Below are positions 33,239 through 41,793 of a stretch of DNA of 64,000 bases, piece by piece. The DNA comes from Metarhizobium sp964253915 (GTDB lineage: Bacteria > Pseudomonadota > Alphaproteobacteria > Rhizobiales > Rhizobiaceae). Positions within the stretch are counted from its first letter, which is position 1; each line of letters opens with the position of its first letter. Under the pieces are notes generated by a model, which was given only the letters and a program-made list of their open reading frames with translations, was not told the origin of the DNA and did not search any database. The stretch lies in NCBI RefSeq assembly GCF_964253915.1, contig NZ_CAXUSG020000004.1, positions 248,001 to 312,000 of the forward strand. The letters are read 5' to 3'. The translations under genes were made by a program, and so were the position numbers.

Positions 33239-35203
33239 CTAATTCTCGAGGCAGAAGGTCACGGAGCGGGGCGCGGCCTCGATGTCGGCGATGTGGGTCG
33301 CAAGGCCGGGCGAGAGCACCTGCCAGCCACCTTCTGTCGGAGGCAGGTGGAAGATGCGGGCTTCGCGATCCCGGTTGATCAGGACAGCGAGACGGCATGG
33401 CTGGCCGGTTTCGGCATCCAGGGTTCTGATCACCATGGAAAGCGTCTTGCCTTGGGCGTTTTCCCAGTCGCCAACGGTCATCGGCGTACCGCTTTGCGTC
33501 AACCATTCGATGTCGCCATCGGCACCGGAGAAGAAACCTGTCTGCCGCAGCACCGAAAATCGGTTCCTCAGTCCCGACAGAAAAGCCGTGTGATCGATCA
33601 GCGCGCCGTCGAGTGTTTTCCAGTCGATCCAGGTGATCTCGTTGTCCTGGCAATAGGCATTGTTGTTGCCGCGCTGGCTGCGGCCGCCTTCATCGCCTGC
33701 GGTCAGCATGATGCTGCCGCGGCTGGCAAACAGCGTTCCAAGCAGGGCCGTCACATCCTGCCTGCGGCGGTCGATGACCGCCCAGTCATCCGTGGCGCCT
33801 TCCGCGCCGTTGTTCCAGGAGAAATTCTCGTTGTGGCCGTCGCGATTGTCTTCGCCGTTCGCCTCGTTGTGCTTGTGTGCGTGGGAGACCAGGTCCATGA
33901 GCGTAAAACCGTCATGGGCTGCGAGGAAATTGACGCTTCGCGTGATCTTGCCGCCTTCGCGGGAAAACGTGTCGGACGAACCGGCAAGCGCCGTCGCCAA
34001 GGCGCCTGTCGTACCGTCGTCGCCGCGCCAGTAGCGCCTAACGTCGTCGCGGGCACGGTCGTTCCATTCCAGGAAGGGCGGCGGGAAATTGCCGAGCTGG
34101 TAGCCGCCCGGCCCGATATCCCAAGGTTCGGCGATCATCACCCGGTCGGCCAGAACGTCATCGGCGAGGATCGCTTCCAGCGTCCGGCTGCTGCTGCTGA
34201 AGCCTGCCGCCGTCCGGCCAAGGATTGGTGCCAGGTCGAACCGGAAGCCGTCGACACCGGCATTGAGCACGAAATGGCGGAGGCTGTCGACGATCAGGCG
34301 GTGGATATAAGGATGGTCACAGGCGACCGTATTGCCGGTGCCCGTATCGTTGACAAGGTTGCCGGCATGCCGTGGATCGTGCCGGTAGAAGGCAAGATTA
34401 TCGAGGCCGCGCAGCGACAGCGTCGTGCCGAAGCGGTCGCTTTCGCCGGTATGGTTGAAGACGAGGTCGAGAATGACACCGATGCCTTCCCGGCGCAGGG
34501 CAGCGACCGTACCGGCCAGTTCGCGCATGCCGCCGGGCACGAGGCGCGGATCGAGCGCCATGAAGGCGACGGGATTGTAGCCCCAGCCATTGTGCAGGCC
34601 GAGCGGCGGCAGGTGTCGCTCGTCGATCCAGGCGGTGATCGGCATCAGCTCGACGGCATTGACGCCGAGGCGCTTCAGGTGGTCGATGACGGCCGGATGG
34701 GCGAGCGCTGCCACCGTGCCGCGCTGGGCCGCGGGAACATCGGGATGCAGCATGGTGAAGGGCCGCACGGCGACTTCATAGATCAGGCCGCCATGCCGGA
34801 AAAGCGGCGGCCGGTGCGTTACGGGGATATCGCGCCGGACGATCGCCTTCGGCATCAGTTCGGCCGTGTCCACGCCGTAGGTTCCGAGCCGCGGATCGTG
34901 GCGGAACGCACGGTCGAGCTCGGTCGCATAAGGATCGACCAGCAATTTCGACGGGTCGAACCACAGGCCGTTGTCGGGATCGTAAAGCCCGTCGGCGCGG
35001 TAGCCATACCGCGTCCCTTCCTTCAGCCCGTCGATGAACAGGCGGTGCATGTCGCCATCGCGTTCCATCGGCTGGCGAAAGAATTCGTTCCCGCCTTCAT
35101 AGAGGCAGAGATCGACATGCGTGGCATGGCTGGACCACACGGCGAACTCGACGCCCGTTTCAAAAGGGATGGCACCGCCCTGGCGAGAAAGGCAGTCCTG
35201 CAT
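33239..35203 (-). CDS. glgX: glycogen debranching enzyme
   Basis: A 654-residue GH13 isoamylase-type enzyme that removes alpha-1,6 branches from limit dextrins left by glycogen phosphorylase. An N-terminal carbohydrate module (FAVWSSHATHVDLCLYEGG) leads into the barrel with catalytic motifs VNHTGE-like LVFNHTGE, nucleophile Asp in GVDGFRFDLA, acid Glu in MIAEPWD and Asp in LAAHDGFTL. The length fits GlgX. It is the last gene of the glg operon, 11 nt after pgm. Confidence 0.95.
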   Translation of the reverse strand: MQDCLSRQGGAIPFETGVEFAVWSSHATHVDLCLYEGGNEFFRQPMERDGDMHRLFIDGLKEGTRYGYRADGLYDPDNGLWFDPSKLLVDPYATELDRAFRHDPRLGTYGVDTAELMPKAIVRRDIPVTHRPPLFRHGGLIYEVAVRPFTMLHPDVPAAQRGTVAALAHPAVIDHLKRLGVNAVELMPITAWIDERHLPPLGLHNGWGYNPVAFMALDPRLVPGGMRELAGTVAALRREGIGVILDLVFNHTGESDRFGTTLSLRGLDNLAFYRHDPRHAGNLVNDTGTGNTVACDHPYIHRLIVDSLRHFVLNAGVDGFRFDLAPILGRTAAGFSSSSRTLEAILADDVLADRVMIAEPWDIGPGGYQLGNFPPPFLEWNDRARDDVRRYWRGDDGTTGALATALAGSSDTFSREGGKITRSVNFLAAHDGFTLMDLVSHAHKHNEANGEDNRDGHNENFSWNNGAEGATDDWAVIDRRRQDVTALLGTLFASRGSIMLTAGDEGGRSQRGNNNAYCQDNEITWIDWKTLDGALIDHTAFLSGLRNRFSVLRQTGFFSGADGDIEWLTQSGTPMTVGDWENAQGKTLSMVIRTLDAETGQPCRLAVLINRDREARIFHLPPTEGGWQVLSPGLATHIADIEAAPRSVTFCLEN

Positions 35204-35214
35204 GGGGTCCCCGT

Positions 35215-36843
35215 TCAGGTAATGACACTCGGCGTATCACGTCCGGTGCGGCTGCGGATGTCGGCGATGGTTTCGGCGACGGCGATCAGGTCGGCGAGCG
35301 CGTCCTGCGTCTCCAGTCCGTGGCGATTCGGATCGGGCTCGTAACGCTCGATATACACCCGCAAGGTTGCGCCGGACGTACCGGTTCCCGAAAGACGGAA
35401 GACGACACGCGATCCACCTTCGAACAGGATGCGGATGCCCTGGTTCTTGCTGACCGACTTGTCGACCGGGTCGTGATAGGCGAAGTCGTCGGCGGCGGCG
35501 ACGGTGAGATCGCCGAACGCCGTGCCAGGCAGGCTTCCGAGTTTCTCACGCAGCGCTTCGACGAGACCGTTGGCGGCATCGGTATCGACACCTTCGTAGT
35601 CATGGCGCGAATAGTAGTTGCGGCCGTAGGCGGCCCAATGCTGGTGGACGATATCGGCAACGCTCTCGCCGCGCACGGCAAGGATGTTCAGCCAGAGCAG
35701 CACGGCCCACAGCCCGTCCTTTTCGCGGACATGGTTGGAGCCGGTGCCGGCGCTCTCTTCGCCGCAGATGGTGGCGAGGCCCGCATCCAGCAGGTTGCCG
35801 AAGAATTTCCAGCCGGTCGGCGTCTCGTAGCTGCCGATGCCGAGCTTTTCAGCGACGCGATCGGAAGCGCCGCTGGTCGGCATGGAGCGGGCGATGCCGG
35901 CGATACCGGCGGAATAACCGGGCGCCAGGTTGGCATTGGCGGCGAGAATCGCCAGGCTGTCGGACGGCGTGACGAAAATGCCCTTGCCGATGATCAGGTT
36001 GCGGTCGCCGTCACCATCGGAGGCGGCGCCGAAATCCGGCGCGTCCTCGCCCATCATCTCGTCGTAGAGTTCCTTGGCGTGGACGAGGTTAGGGTCGGGA
36101 TGGTGGCCGCCGAAATCCGGCAGTGGCATGAAATTGCGCACCGAACCGTTAGGTGCGCCAAGGCGGATCTCGAGGATTTCCTTGGCATAGGGGCCGGTCA
36201 CGGCGCTCATGGCATCGAAGCAGATGCGGAAACCGAGGCTGATCATGTTGCGGATGGCGCCGAAATCGAAGAGCTCCTCCATCAGCGCCGCATAATCTTC
36301 TACCGGATCGATGACCGAAACGATCATGCCGGCGATGGTCTGCTTGCCGATGACATCAAGATTGATGTCGGCGAAATCGGCGATCTTATAGCTGTCGATC
36401 ACCTTGGTGCGGGCGAAGATCGCATCGGTGATCTTTTCCGGCGCCGGACCGCCATTGCCGATATTGTACTTGATGCCGAAATCTTCGGTCGGGCCGCCGG
36501 GATTGTGGCTGGCCGACAGGATAATGCCGCCGAAAGCCTTGTATTTGCGGATGATGTGCGAAGCGGCGGGCGTCGAAAGAATGCCACCCTTGCCGACCAT
36601 GACCTTGCCGAAGCCATTGGCGGCGGCCATCTTGATCGCCTTCTGGATGACTTCGCGGTTGTAATAGCGACCGTCGCCGCCGATGACGAGGCACTTGCCC
36701 TGATACCCTTCCAGCGAATCGAAGATCGACTGGATGAAGTTCTCGGCATAGTCCTGCTGCTGGAACACCGGCACTTTTTTGCGAAGCCCCGATGTGCCCG
36801 GTTTCTGGTCCGGATACGGCTTCGTGGGGACGGTTTTGTTCAT
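35215..36843 (-). CDS. pgm: phosphoglucomutase (alpha-D-glucose-specific)
   Basis: A 542-residue enzyme interconverting glucose-1-phosphate and glucose-6-phosphate, linking glycogen to central metabolism. The phosphoserine loop is SASHNPGGPTEDFGIKYN, the metal-binding loop DGDGDR and the phosphate-binding loop SGTGTSGA. ATG at 36843 begins a family-like start (MNKTVPTKPYPDQKPGTSGL); the frame extends to 36888 but without support. Four bases separate it from glgA. Confidence 0.95.
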   Translation of the reverse strand: MNKTVPTKPYPDQKPGTSGLRKKVPVFQQQDYAENFIQSIFDSLEGYQGKCLVIGGDGRYYNREVIQKAIKMAAANGFGKVMVGKGGILSTPAASHIIRKYKAFGGIILSASHNPGGPTEDFGIKYNIGNGGPAPEKITDAIFARTKVIDSYKIADFADINLDVIGKQTIAGMIVSVIDPVEDYAALMEELFDFGAIRNMISLGFRICFDAMSAVTGPYAKEILEIRLGAPNGSVRNFMPLPDFGGHHPDPNLVHAKELYDEMMGEDAPDFGAASDGDGDRNLIIGKGIFVTPSDSLAILAANANLAPGYSAGIAGIARSMPTSGASDRVAEKLGIGSYETPTGWKFFGNLLDAGLATICGEESAGTGSNHVREKDGLWAVLLWLNILAVRGESVADIVHQHWAAYGRNYYSRHDYEGVDTDAANGLVEALREKLGSLPGTAFGDLTVAAADDFAYHDPVDKSVSKNQGIRILFEGGSRVVFRLSGTGTSGATLRVYIERYEPDPNRHGLETQDALADLIAVAETIADIRSRTGRDTPSVIT

Positions 36844-36847
36844 GTGG

Positions 36848-38290
36848 CTATATGCCTTTCGCAACGAGACTGGAATAAAGCGCGGCATACCGCTCGGCGC
36901 TCTTCTCCCAAGAGACTTCCGATTTCATGCCTTGCTTTTGCAATTGGGTCCAGAGCTTTTGATCATAATACAGCCGGAAGGCACGGCGCAGCGCCTGGCG
37001 CAGTCCGGCGGCGTCGATCGGCGAGAATTGGATGCCCGTTGCCGCATGGTTGTTGATCGCCGCCTCGTTTGCATCGATGACGGTATCGGCGAGGCCGCCG
37101 GTACGGCCGACGATCGGCACGCAGCCGTAACGCAGGCCGTATAGCTGCGTCAGGCCACAGGGCTCGAAGCGCGAGGGGATAAGGATAGCATCGGCGCCTG
37201 CCTGCATCTGGTGCGACAAGGCCTCATTGTAGCCGATGGTCATGCCGATCCGGCCGGGATGCCGGTGGGTGGCGGCCAGCAACGACCGTTCGAGATCGGG
37301 GTCGCCGCTGCCGAGAATGGCAAGCTTTCCGCCCTGCGCCACGATCTCGTCGGCCGCGTCGGCAACCAGGTCCATGCCCTTCTGCCAGGTCAGCCGGCTG
37401 ACGACACAGAAGATCGGCCCGTCGTCCTCCACCAGGCCGAAATGGGAGACGATTGCCTTGCGGTTGGCGGTGCGTTTGGCGAGACCCGACGCGGAATAAC
37501 CGGCCGCGATCATCGGGTCGGTTTCTGGGTTCCAGATCTGGGTATCGATGCCGTTGACGATGCCATGCAGGAAATCGGCGCGGGCGGCGATGACGCCTTC
37601 CAAGCCCATGCCGAAGTCCGGTGTCAGGATTTCCTCGGCATAGGAGGGGCTGACTGTGGTGATCGCATGGGATGTCTGCAAGCCGCCCTTCAGGAATCCG
37701 ACATCGCCGTAATATTCGACGCCTTCGATGGAGAAGGCGTGTGGCGGCAGGCCGAGTTGCCCGAAAATCTCAGGGGCGAACTGGCCCTGGAAGGCGATGT
37801 TGTGGATGGTCAGCGCGCTCGGCAGTTCCGGCGCAAAACCGTAGCGCATATAGACCGGCGTCATCGCCGCCTGCCAGTCGTGGACATGCACGAGATCAGG
37901 CTGCCAGCCGGGCAGGGCGCCGGTGGCGATTTCGGCACCGGCTTTGGACAGCGCCGCAAAGCGCCGCCAGTTGTCGGGATAATCGAGGCCGTTGGTATCG
38001 AGATAGGGGCCGCCGGCGCGGTCGAAAAGTTCCGGCGCGTCGAGGATCAGCAGGGTTAGACCCTTGTAATCTGCCTCCAGCACGCTGGCCCTGGCACCGA
38101 GCAGATCGTCGAACTCGGCGCGCAGCATGGTATTGCCCACGGCTGCCATGACCGCCGGATAACCGGGGATCAGCGTTTTCGTCGAAATGCCGCGGGCCTT
38201 GAGCGCCAGCGGCAGGGCACCGGTGACATCGGCCAATCCCCCGGTCTTGACCAGGGGATAGATCTCGGATGCGATGGCCAGGACTTGCAT
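36848..38290 (-). CDS. glgA: glycogen synthase (ADP-glucose)
   Basis: A 480-residue GT5 glycosyltransferase that extends alpha-1,4-glucan chains using ADP-glucose. The family hallmark KTGGLADVTGALP is at residues 15-27; VSRLTWQKGMDL and the C-terminal PSRFEPCGLTQLYGLRYG hold the second nucleotide-binding region with catalytic Glu. It lies between glgC (3-nt gap) and pgm. Confidence 0.97.
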   Translation of the reverse strand: MQVLAIASEIYPLVKTGGLADVTGALPLALKARGISTKTLIPGYPAVMAAVGNTMLRAEFDDLLGARASVLEADYKGLTLLILDAPELFDRAGGPYLDTNGLDYPDNWRRFAALSKAGAEIATGALPGWQPDLVHVHDWQAAMTPVYMRYGFAPELPSALTIHNIAFQGQFAPEIFGQLGLPPHAFSIEGVEYYGDVGFLKGGLQTSHAITTVSPSYAEEILTPDFGMGLEGVIAARADFLHGIVNGIDTQIWNPETDPMIAAGYSASGLAKRTANRKAIVSHFGLVEDDGPIFCVVSRLTWQKGMDLVADAADEIVAQGGKLAILGSGDPDLERSLLAATHRHPGRIGMTIGYNEALSHQMQAGADAILIPSRFEPCGLTQLYGLRYGCVPIVGRTGGLADTVIDANEAAINNHAATGIQFSPIDAAGLRQALRRAFRLYYDQKLWTQLQKQGMKSEVSWEKSAERYAALYSSLVAKGI

Positions 38291-38293
38291 CGG

Positions 38294-39556
38294 TTACAGG
38301 TCCAGCCGGTCAATCATCTGCTGGGTGATCAGGCAAATGCCTTCGTCGGTGCGGCGGAAGCGCTTTCCATCGATTTCAGGATCCTCGCCGACCACCAGCC
38401 CTTCCGGAATGGTGACGCCGTGGTCGATGACGACGTTCTTCAGCTGCGCCCGACGGCCGATGCGCACGGAGGGCAGCACCACGGCGTTTTCCAGCCGCGA
38501 GTAGGAGTTCGCCCTGACGCCGGTGAACAGCAGGCTGCGGGTGAGCGAGGCGCCGGAAATGATGCAATCGCCCGAAACCAGCGAGGAGATCGCCGAGCCG
38601 CGGCGGTTTTCATCGTCATGGACGAATTTTGCCGGCGGATTGATCTCGGCATAGGTCCAGATCGGCCAGGACTTGTCGTAGAGGTCGAGTTCAGGAACGA
38701 TGTCGGTGAGGTCGATATTGGCCTGCCAGTAGGCATCGATGGTGCCGACGTCGCGCCAGTAGGGTTCGCGTTCGAAGTCGGAACGCACGCAGGACTGGGC
38801 GAAACGGTGCGCGATGGCCTTTCCGTTATTGACGATATAGGGAATGATGTCCTTGCCGAAGTCGCGGCTGGAGCTTGGGTCGTTGGCATCGCGCCGCAGG
38901 CAATCGAGCAGGAACTTGGTGTGGAACACGTAGATGCCCATCGAGGCCAGTGCGAAATCCGGCTTGTCGGGAATGCCCGGCGGATCGGCCGGCTTTTCGA
39001 CGAAAGCAATGATCTCGTCCTTCTCGTTGACATGCATGACGCCGAAGCCGGTTGCCTCCATGCGCGGCACTTCCAGGCAGCCGATGGTAACGTCGGCGCC
39101 TGAATCGACGTGCTGCTGCAGCATCAACTCGTAGTCCATTTTATAGATATGGTCACCGGCGAGGATGACCATGTATTCCGGGCCGTAGGGCTCGATGATG
39201 TCGATGTTCTGGTAGACGGCGTCGGCCGTGCCTTCGTACCACTGCGTTTCCGAAACGCGCTGGCTGGCCGGCAGGATGTCGAAGCTTTCGTTGCGTTCCG
39301 GGCGGAAGAAGTTCCAGCCGCGCTGCATGTGGCGGATCAGCGAATGGGCCTTGTATTGCGTCGCGACGCCGATGCGGCGGATACCGGAGTTCAGCGCGTT
39401 CGACAGCGCGAAATCGATGATGCGCGCCTTGCCGCCGAAATAGACGGCGGGTTTGGCGCGTCGATCGGTCAGTTCCTTGAGGCGGCTTCCGCGTCCGCCG
39501 GCAAGAACATAGGCCATGGCATCGCGGGCCAGCGGTTGGATCCGTTTTTCCATCAT
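38294..39556 (-). CDS. glgC: glucose-1-phosphate adenylyltransferase
   Basis: A 420-residue ADP-glucose pyrophosphorylase, the committed and allosterically controlled step of glycogen synthesis. Motifs: the N-terminal nucleotide loop AGGRGSRLKELTDRRAKPAV, WYEGTADAVYQN, ILAGDHIYKMDY, FVEKPADPPG, and a C-terminal left-handed beta-helix ending in GLVVGEDPEIDGKRFRR. ATG 39556 is preceded by GGAGG at 8 nt; ATG 39553 is an alternative. Confidence 0.97.
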   Translation of the reverse strand: MMEKRIQPLARDAMAYVLAGGRGSRLKELTDRRAKPAVYFGGKARIIDFALSNALNSGIRRIGVATQYKAHSLIRHMQRGWNFFRPERNESFDILPASQRVSETQWYEGTADAVYQNIDIIEPYGPEYMVILAGDHIYKMDYELMLQQHVDSGADVTIGCLEVPRMEATGFGVMHVNEKDEIIAFVEKPADPPGIPDKPDFALASMGIYVFHTKFLLDCLRRDANDPSSSRDFGKDIIPYIVNNGKAIAHRFAQSCVRSDFEREPYWRDVGTIDAYWQANIDLTDIVPELDLYDKSWPIWTYAEINPPAKFVHDDENRRGSAISSLVSGDCIISGASLTRSLLFTGVRANSYSRLENAVVLPSVRIGRRAQLKNVVIDHGVTIPEGLVVGEDPEIDGKRFRRTDEGICLITQQMIDRLDL

Positions 39557-39579
39557 TCTTTACTCCTCCCGACTTTTCT

Positions 39580-41793
39580 TCAGTTTTCCCATTCCAGCAT
39601 CAGTGTTGCGAGCGGTGGCAAGGTTATCGTTGCTGTCGTTCCCCCATTGGCCACCTGCACTGCTTGAACACGTCCGCCATTGCCCTTGCCGCTGCCGCCA
39701 TAGATTTCGGCATCGGTATTGAGGATCTCGCGCCAACGTCCGCCGGCCGGCATCGGGATCGTGAAATTCTCGCGATAGACCGGCGTGAAGTTGCAGACGA
39801 CGACGACAGGCTTTTCACCCGGCGCCTTGCGCTGCCAGACGAAGACCGAGTTTTCGTGGTCGTCGGCGCTCAACCATTCGAAGCCTTCGCCCTCGCAGTC
39901 GCGGGCGTGCAGGGCCGGCTTGGAGCGATAGGTGAGGTTGAGATCGCGCACCAGCCGGCGCATGCCTTCGTGCATCGGGTACTGCAGCAGGTTCCAGTCG
40001 AGCGCCTTCGCTTCGCTCCATTCGCTCCACTGGGCAAATTCCTGGCCCATGAACAGAAGCTTCTTGCCGGGATAACCCCACATCATGCCGTAATAGGCGC
40101 GCAAGTTGGCAAACTTCTGCCAGTCGTCGCCGGCCATCTTGGCGATCAGCGAGCCCTTGCCGTGCACCACCTCGTCATGGGAAAGCGGCAGGACGAAGTT
40201 TTCCGAGAAGGCGTAGAGCAGCCCGAAGGTGATCTCCTGATGGTGGTGCTTGCGATGCACGGGCTCCCGCGCCATGTAGCTCAGCGTGTCGTGCATGAAG
40301 CCCATGTTCCACTTGAAGCCGAAACCGAGCCCGCCTTCATGCACCGGATGCGAGACCTTCGGCCAGGAAGTCGACTCCTCCGCCACCATCATCGTGCCCG
40401 GATGGCTGCCGTAGACGTGCTTGTTCACCGATTGCAGGAACCGCACGGCATCGAGGTTTTCCCGACCGCCATATTCGTTCGGCACCCATTCGCCGTGCTT
40501 GCGGGAATAATCGAGATAAAGCATCGATGCGACCGCATCGACGCGCAGCCCGTCCAGATGGAATTTTTCCGTCCAGTAGAGCGCATTGTTGACCAGATAG
40601 GACAAGACCTCGAGCCGGCCGAAATTGTAGATCGCCGTGTTCCAGTCGGGATGGAAACCCTGGCGCGGGTCCTCGTGCTCATAGAGCGCGGTGCCGTCGA
40701 ACCAGGCAAGCCCGTGCTCGTCGGTCGGGAAATGCGCCGGCACCCAGTCGAGGATGACGCCGACGCCGACCTTGTGGCAGCCGTTGACGAAGCGGGCGAA
40801 ACCTTCGGGTTCGCCAAAACGCGCCGTCGGTGCGTAGAGCCCGGTCGTCTGGTATCCCCAGGAGGGATCATACGGATGTTCGGTGATCGGCAGGAACTCG
40901 ATGTGGGTGAAACCCATGTCGGTACAATAGGGGATGAGCCGTGTCGCCAGCTCGTCCCAGGAGAGCATCGTGCCGTCGTCCTTGCGCTGCCAGGAGCCAG
41001 CATGCACCTCGTAGATCGAGATCGGCTGGCGGCGGTGGTCGACGGTCGCCCAGTGCTTGCGGTGCGCCTCGTCGTCCCATTCCTGCACCAGTTCGGCGGC
41101 GGTCATCGAGGCGTTTTTCGGGCGCAGTTCGGCGCGGCGCGCGAAGGGGTCGGCCTTCAGCGGCAGCGGCACACCGTTCGACCCCATGATCTCGAACTTG
41201 TAGGTCTGGCCGGCAACGACGTCCGGGGCAAAAATCTCCCAGATGCCGGTATCGGCCCGCAGCCGCATCACGTGCCGGCGGCCGTCCCAGTTGTTGAAAT
41301 CGCCGACGATGGAGACACGTTTGGCATTCGGCGCCCAGACGGCGAAATGGAAGCCGTTGACGCCCTCATGCTTCAGCGGATGGGCGCCCAGCTTGTCGAA
41401 GAGCCGGAGGTGCGAGCCTTCGCGAATGTAATAATCGTCCATCGGCCCGAGCACCGGACCGAAGCTGTAGGGATCTGTGATCATCCACTCCGCATCGCCG
41501 CGCCGGGCGCGGTAACGAACGGGCTGCAGTTTCGAGACCTCGACGCGGCCGACAAAAAAGCCGGCCGGATCGAGGCTGGTCAGTTCACCGACCGTCGTTC
41601 CGTCGAGCGCCACCGCCGTGACGGCTTCGGCGCCCGGTATGAAGCAGCGCACCGCGTAGCCGTCCGCCACGCGATGAACACCGAGAATAGCAAAGGGATC
41701 GGTATGGGTACCGGTGACAATGGCCGCGATGTCGTCGGTGGACACCTCCACCGACTGAACCTCCTCGGGGAGGCGCTTCGACGGCTTTTTCAT
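39580..41793 (-). CDS. glgB: 1,4-alpha-glucan branching enzyme
   Basis: A 737-residue GH13 enzyme introducing alpha-1,6 branches. An N-terminal CBM48 part (FHFAVWAPNAKRVSIVGDFN) precedes the barrel with Asp nucleophile in LDGLRVDAVASMLYLDYSR, Glu in MMVAEESTSWP and Asp in LPLSHDEVVHGKGSL. The length fits the long-N-terminus GlgB form. Its ATG overlaps the glgP stop (ATGA). It lies 23 nt before glgC. Confidence 0.97.
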   Translation of the reverse strand: MKKPSKRLPEEVQSVEVSTDDIAAIVTGTHTDPFAILGVHRVADGYAVRCFIPGAEAVTAVALDGTTVGELTSLDPAGFFVGRVEVSKLQPVRYRARRGDAEWMITDPYSFGPVLGPMDDYYIREGSHLRLFDKLGAHPLKHEGVNGFHFAVWAPNAKRVSIVGDFNNWDGRRHVMRLRADTGIWEIFAPDVVAGQTYKFEIMGSNGVPLPLKADPFARRAELRPKNASMTAAELVQEWDDEAHRKHWATVDHRRQPISIYEVHAGSWQRKDDGTMLSWDELATRLIPYCTDMGFTHIEFLPITEHPYDPSWGYQTTGLYAPTARFGEPEGFARFVNGCHKVGVGVILDWVPAHFPTDEHGLAWFDGTALYEHEDPRQGFHPDWNTAIYNFGRLEVLSYLVNNALYWTEKFHLDGLRVDAVASMLYLDYSRKHGEWVPNEYGGRENLDAVRFLQSVNKHVYGSHPGTMMVAEESTSWPKVSHPVHEGGLGFGFKWNMGFMHDTLSYMAREPVHRKHHHQEITFGLLYAFSENFVLPLSHDEVVHGKGSLIAKMAGDDWQKFANLRAYYGMMWGYPGKKLLFMGQEFAQWSEWSEAKALDWNLLQYPMHEGMRRLVRDLNLTYRSKPALHARDCEGEGFEWLSADDHENSVFVWQRKAPGEKPVVVVCNFTPVYRENFTIPMPAGGRWREILNTDAEIYGGSGKGNGGRVQAVQVANGGTTATITLPPLATLMLEWEN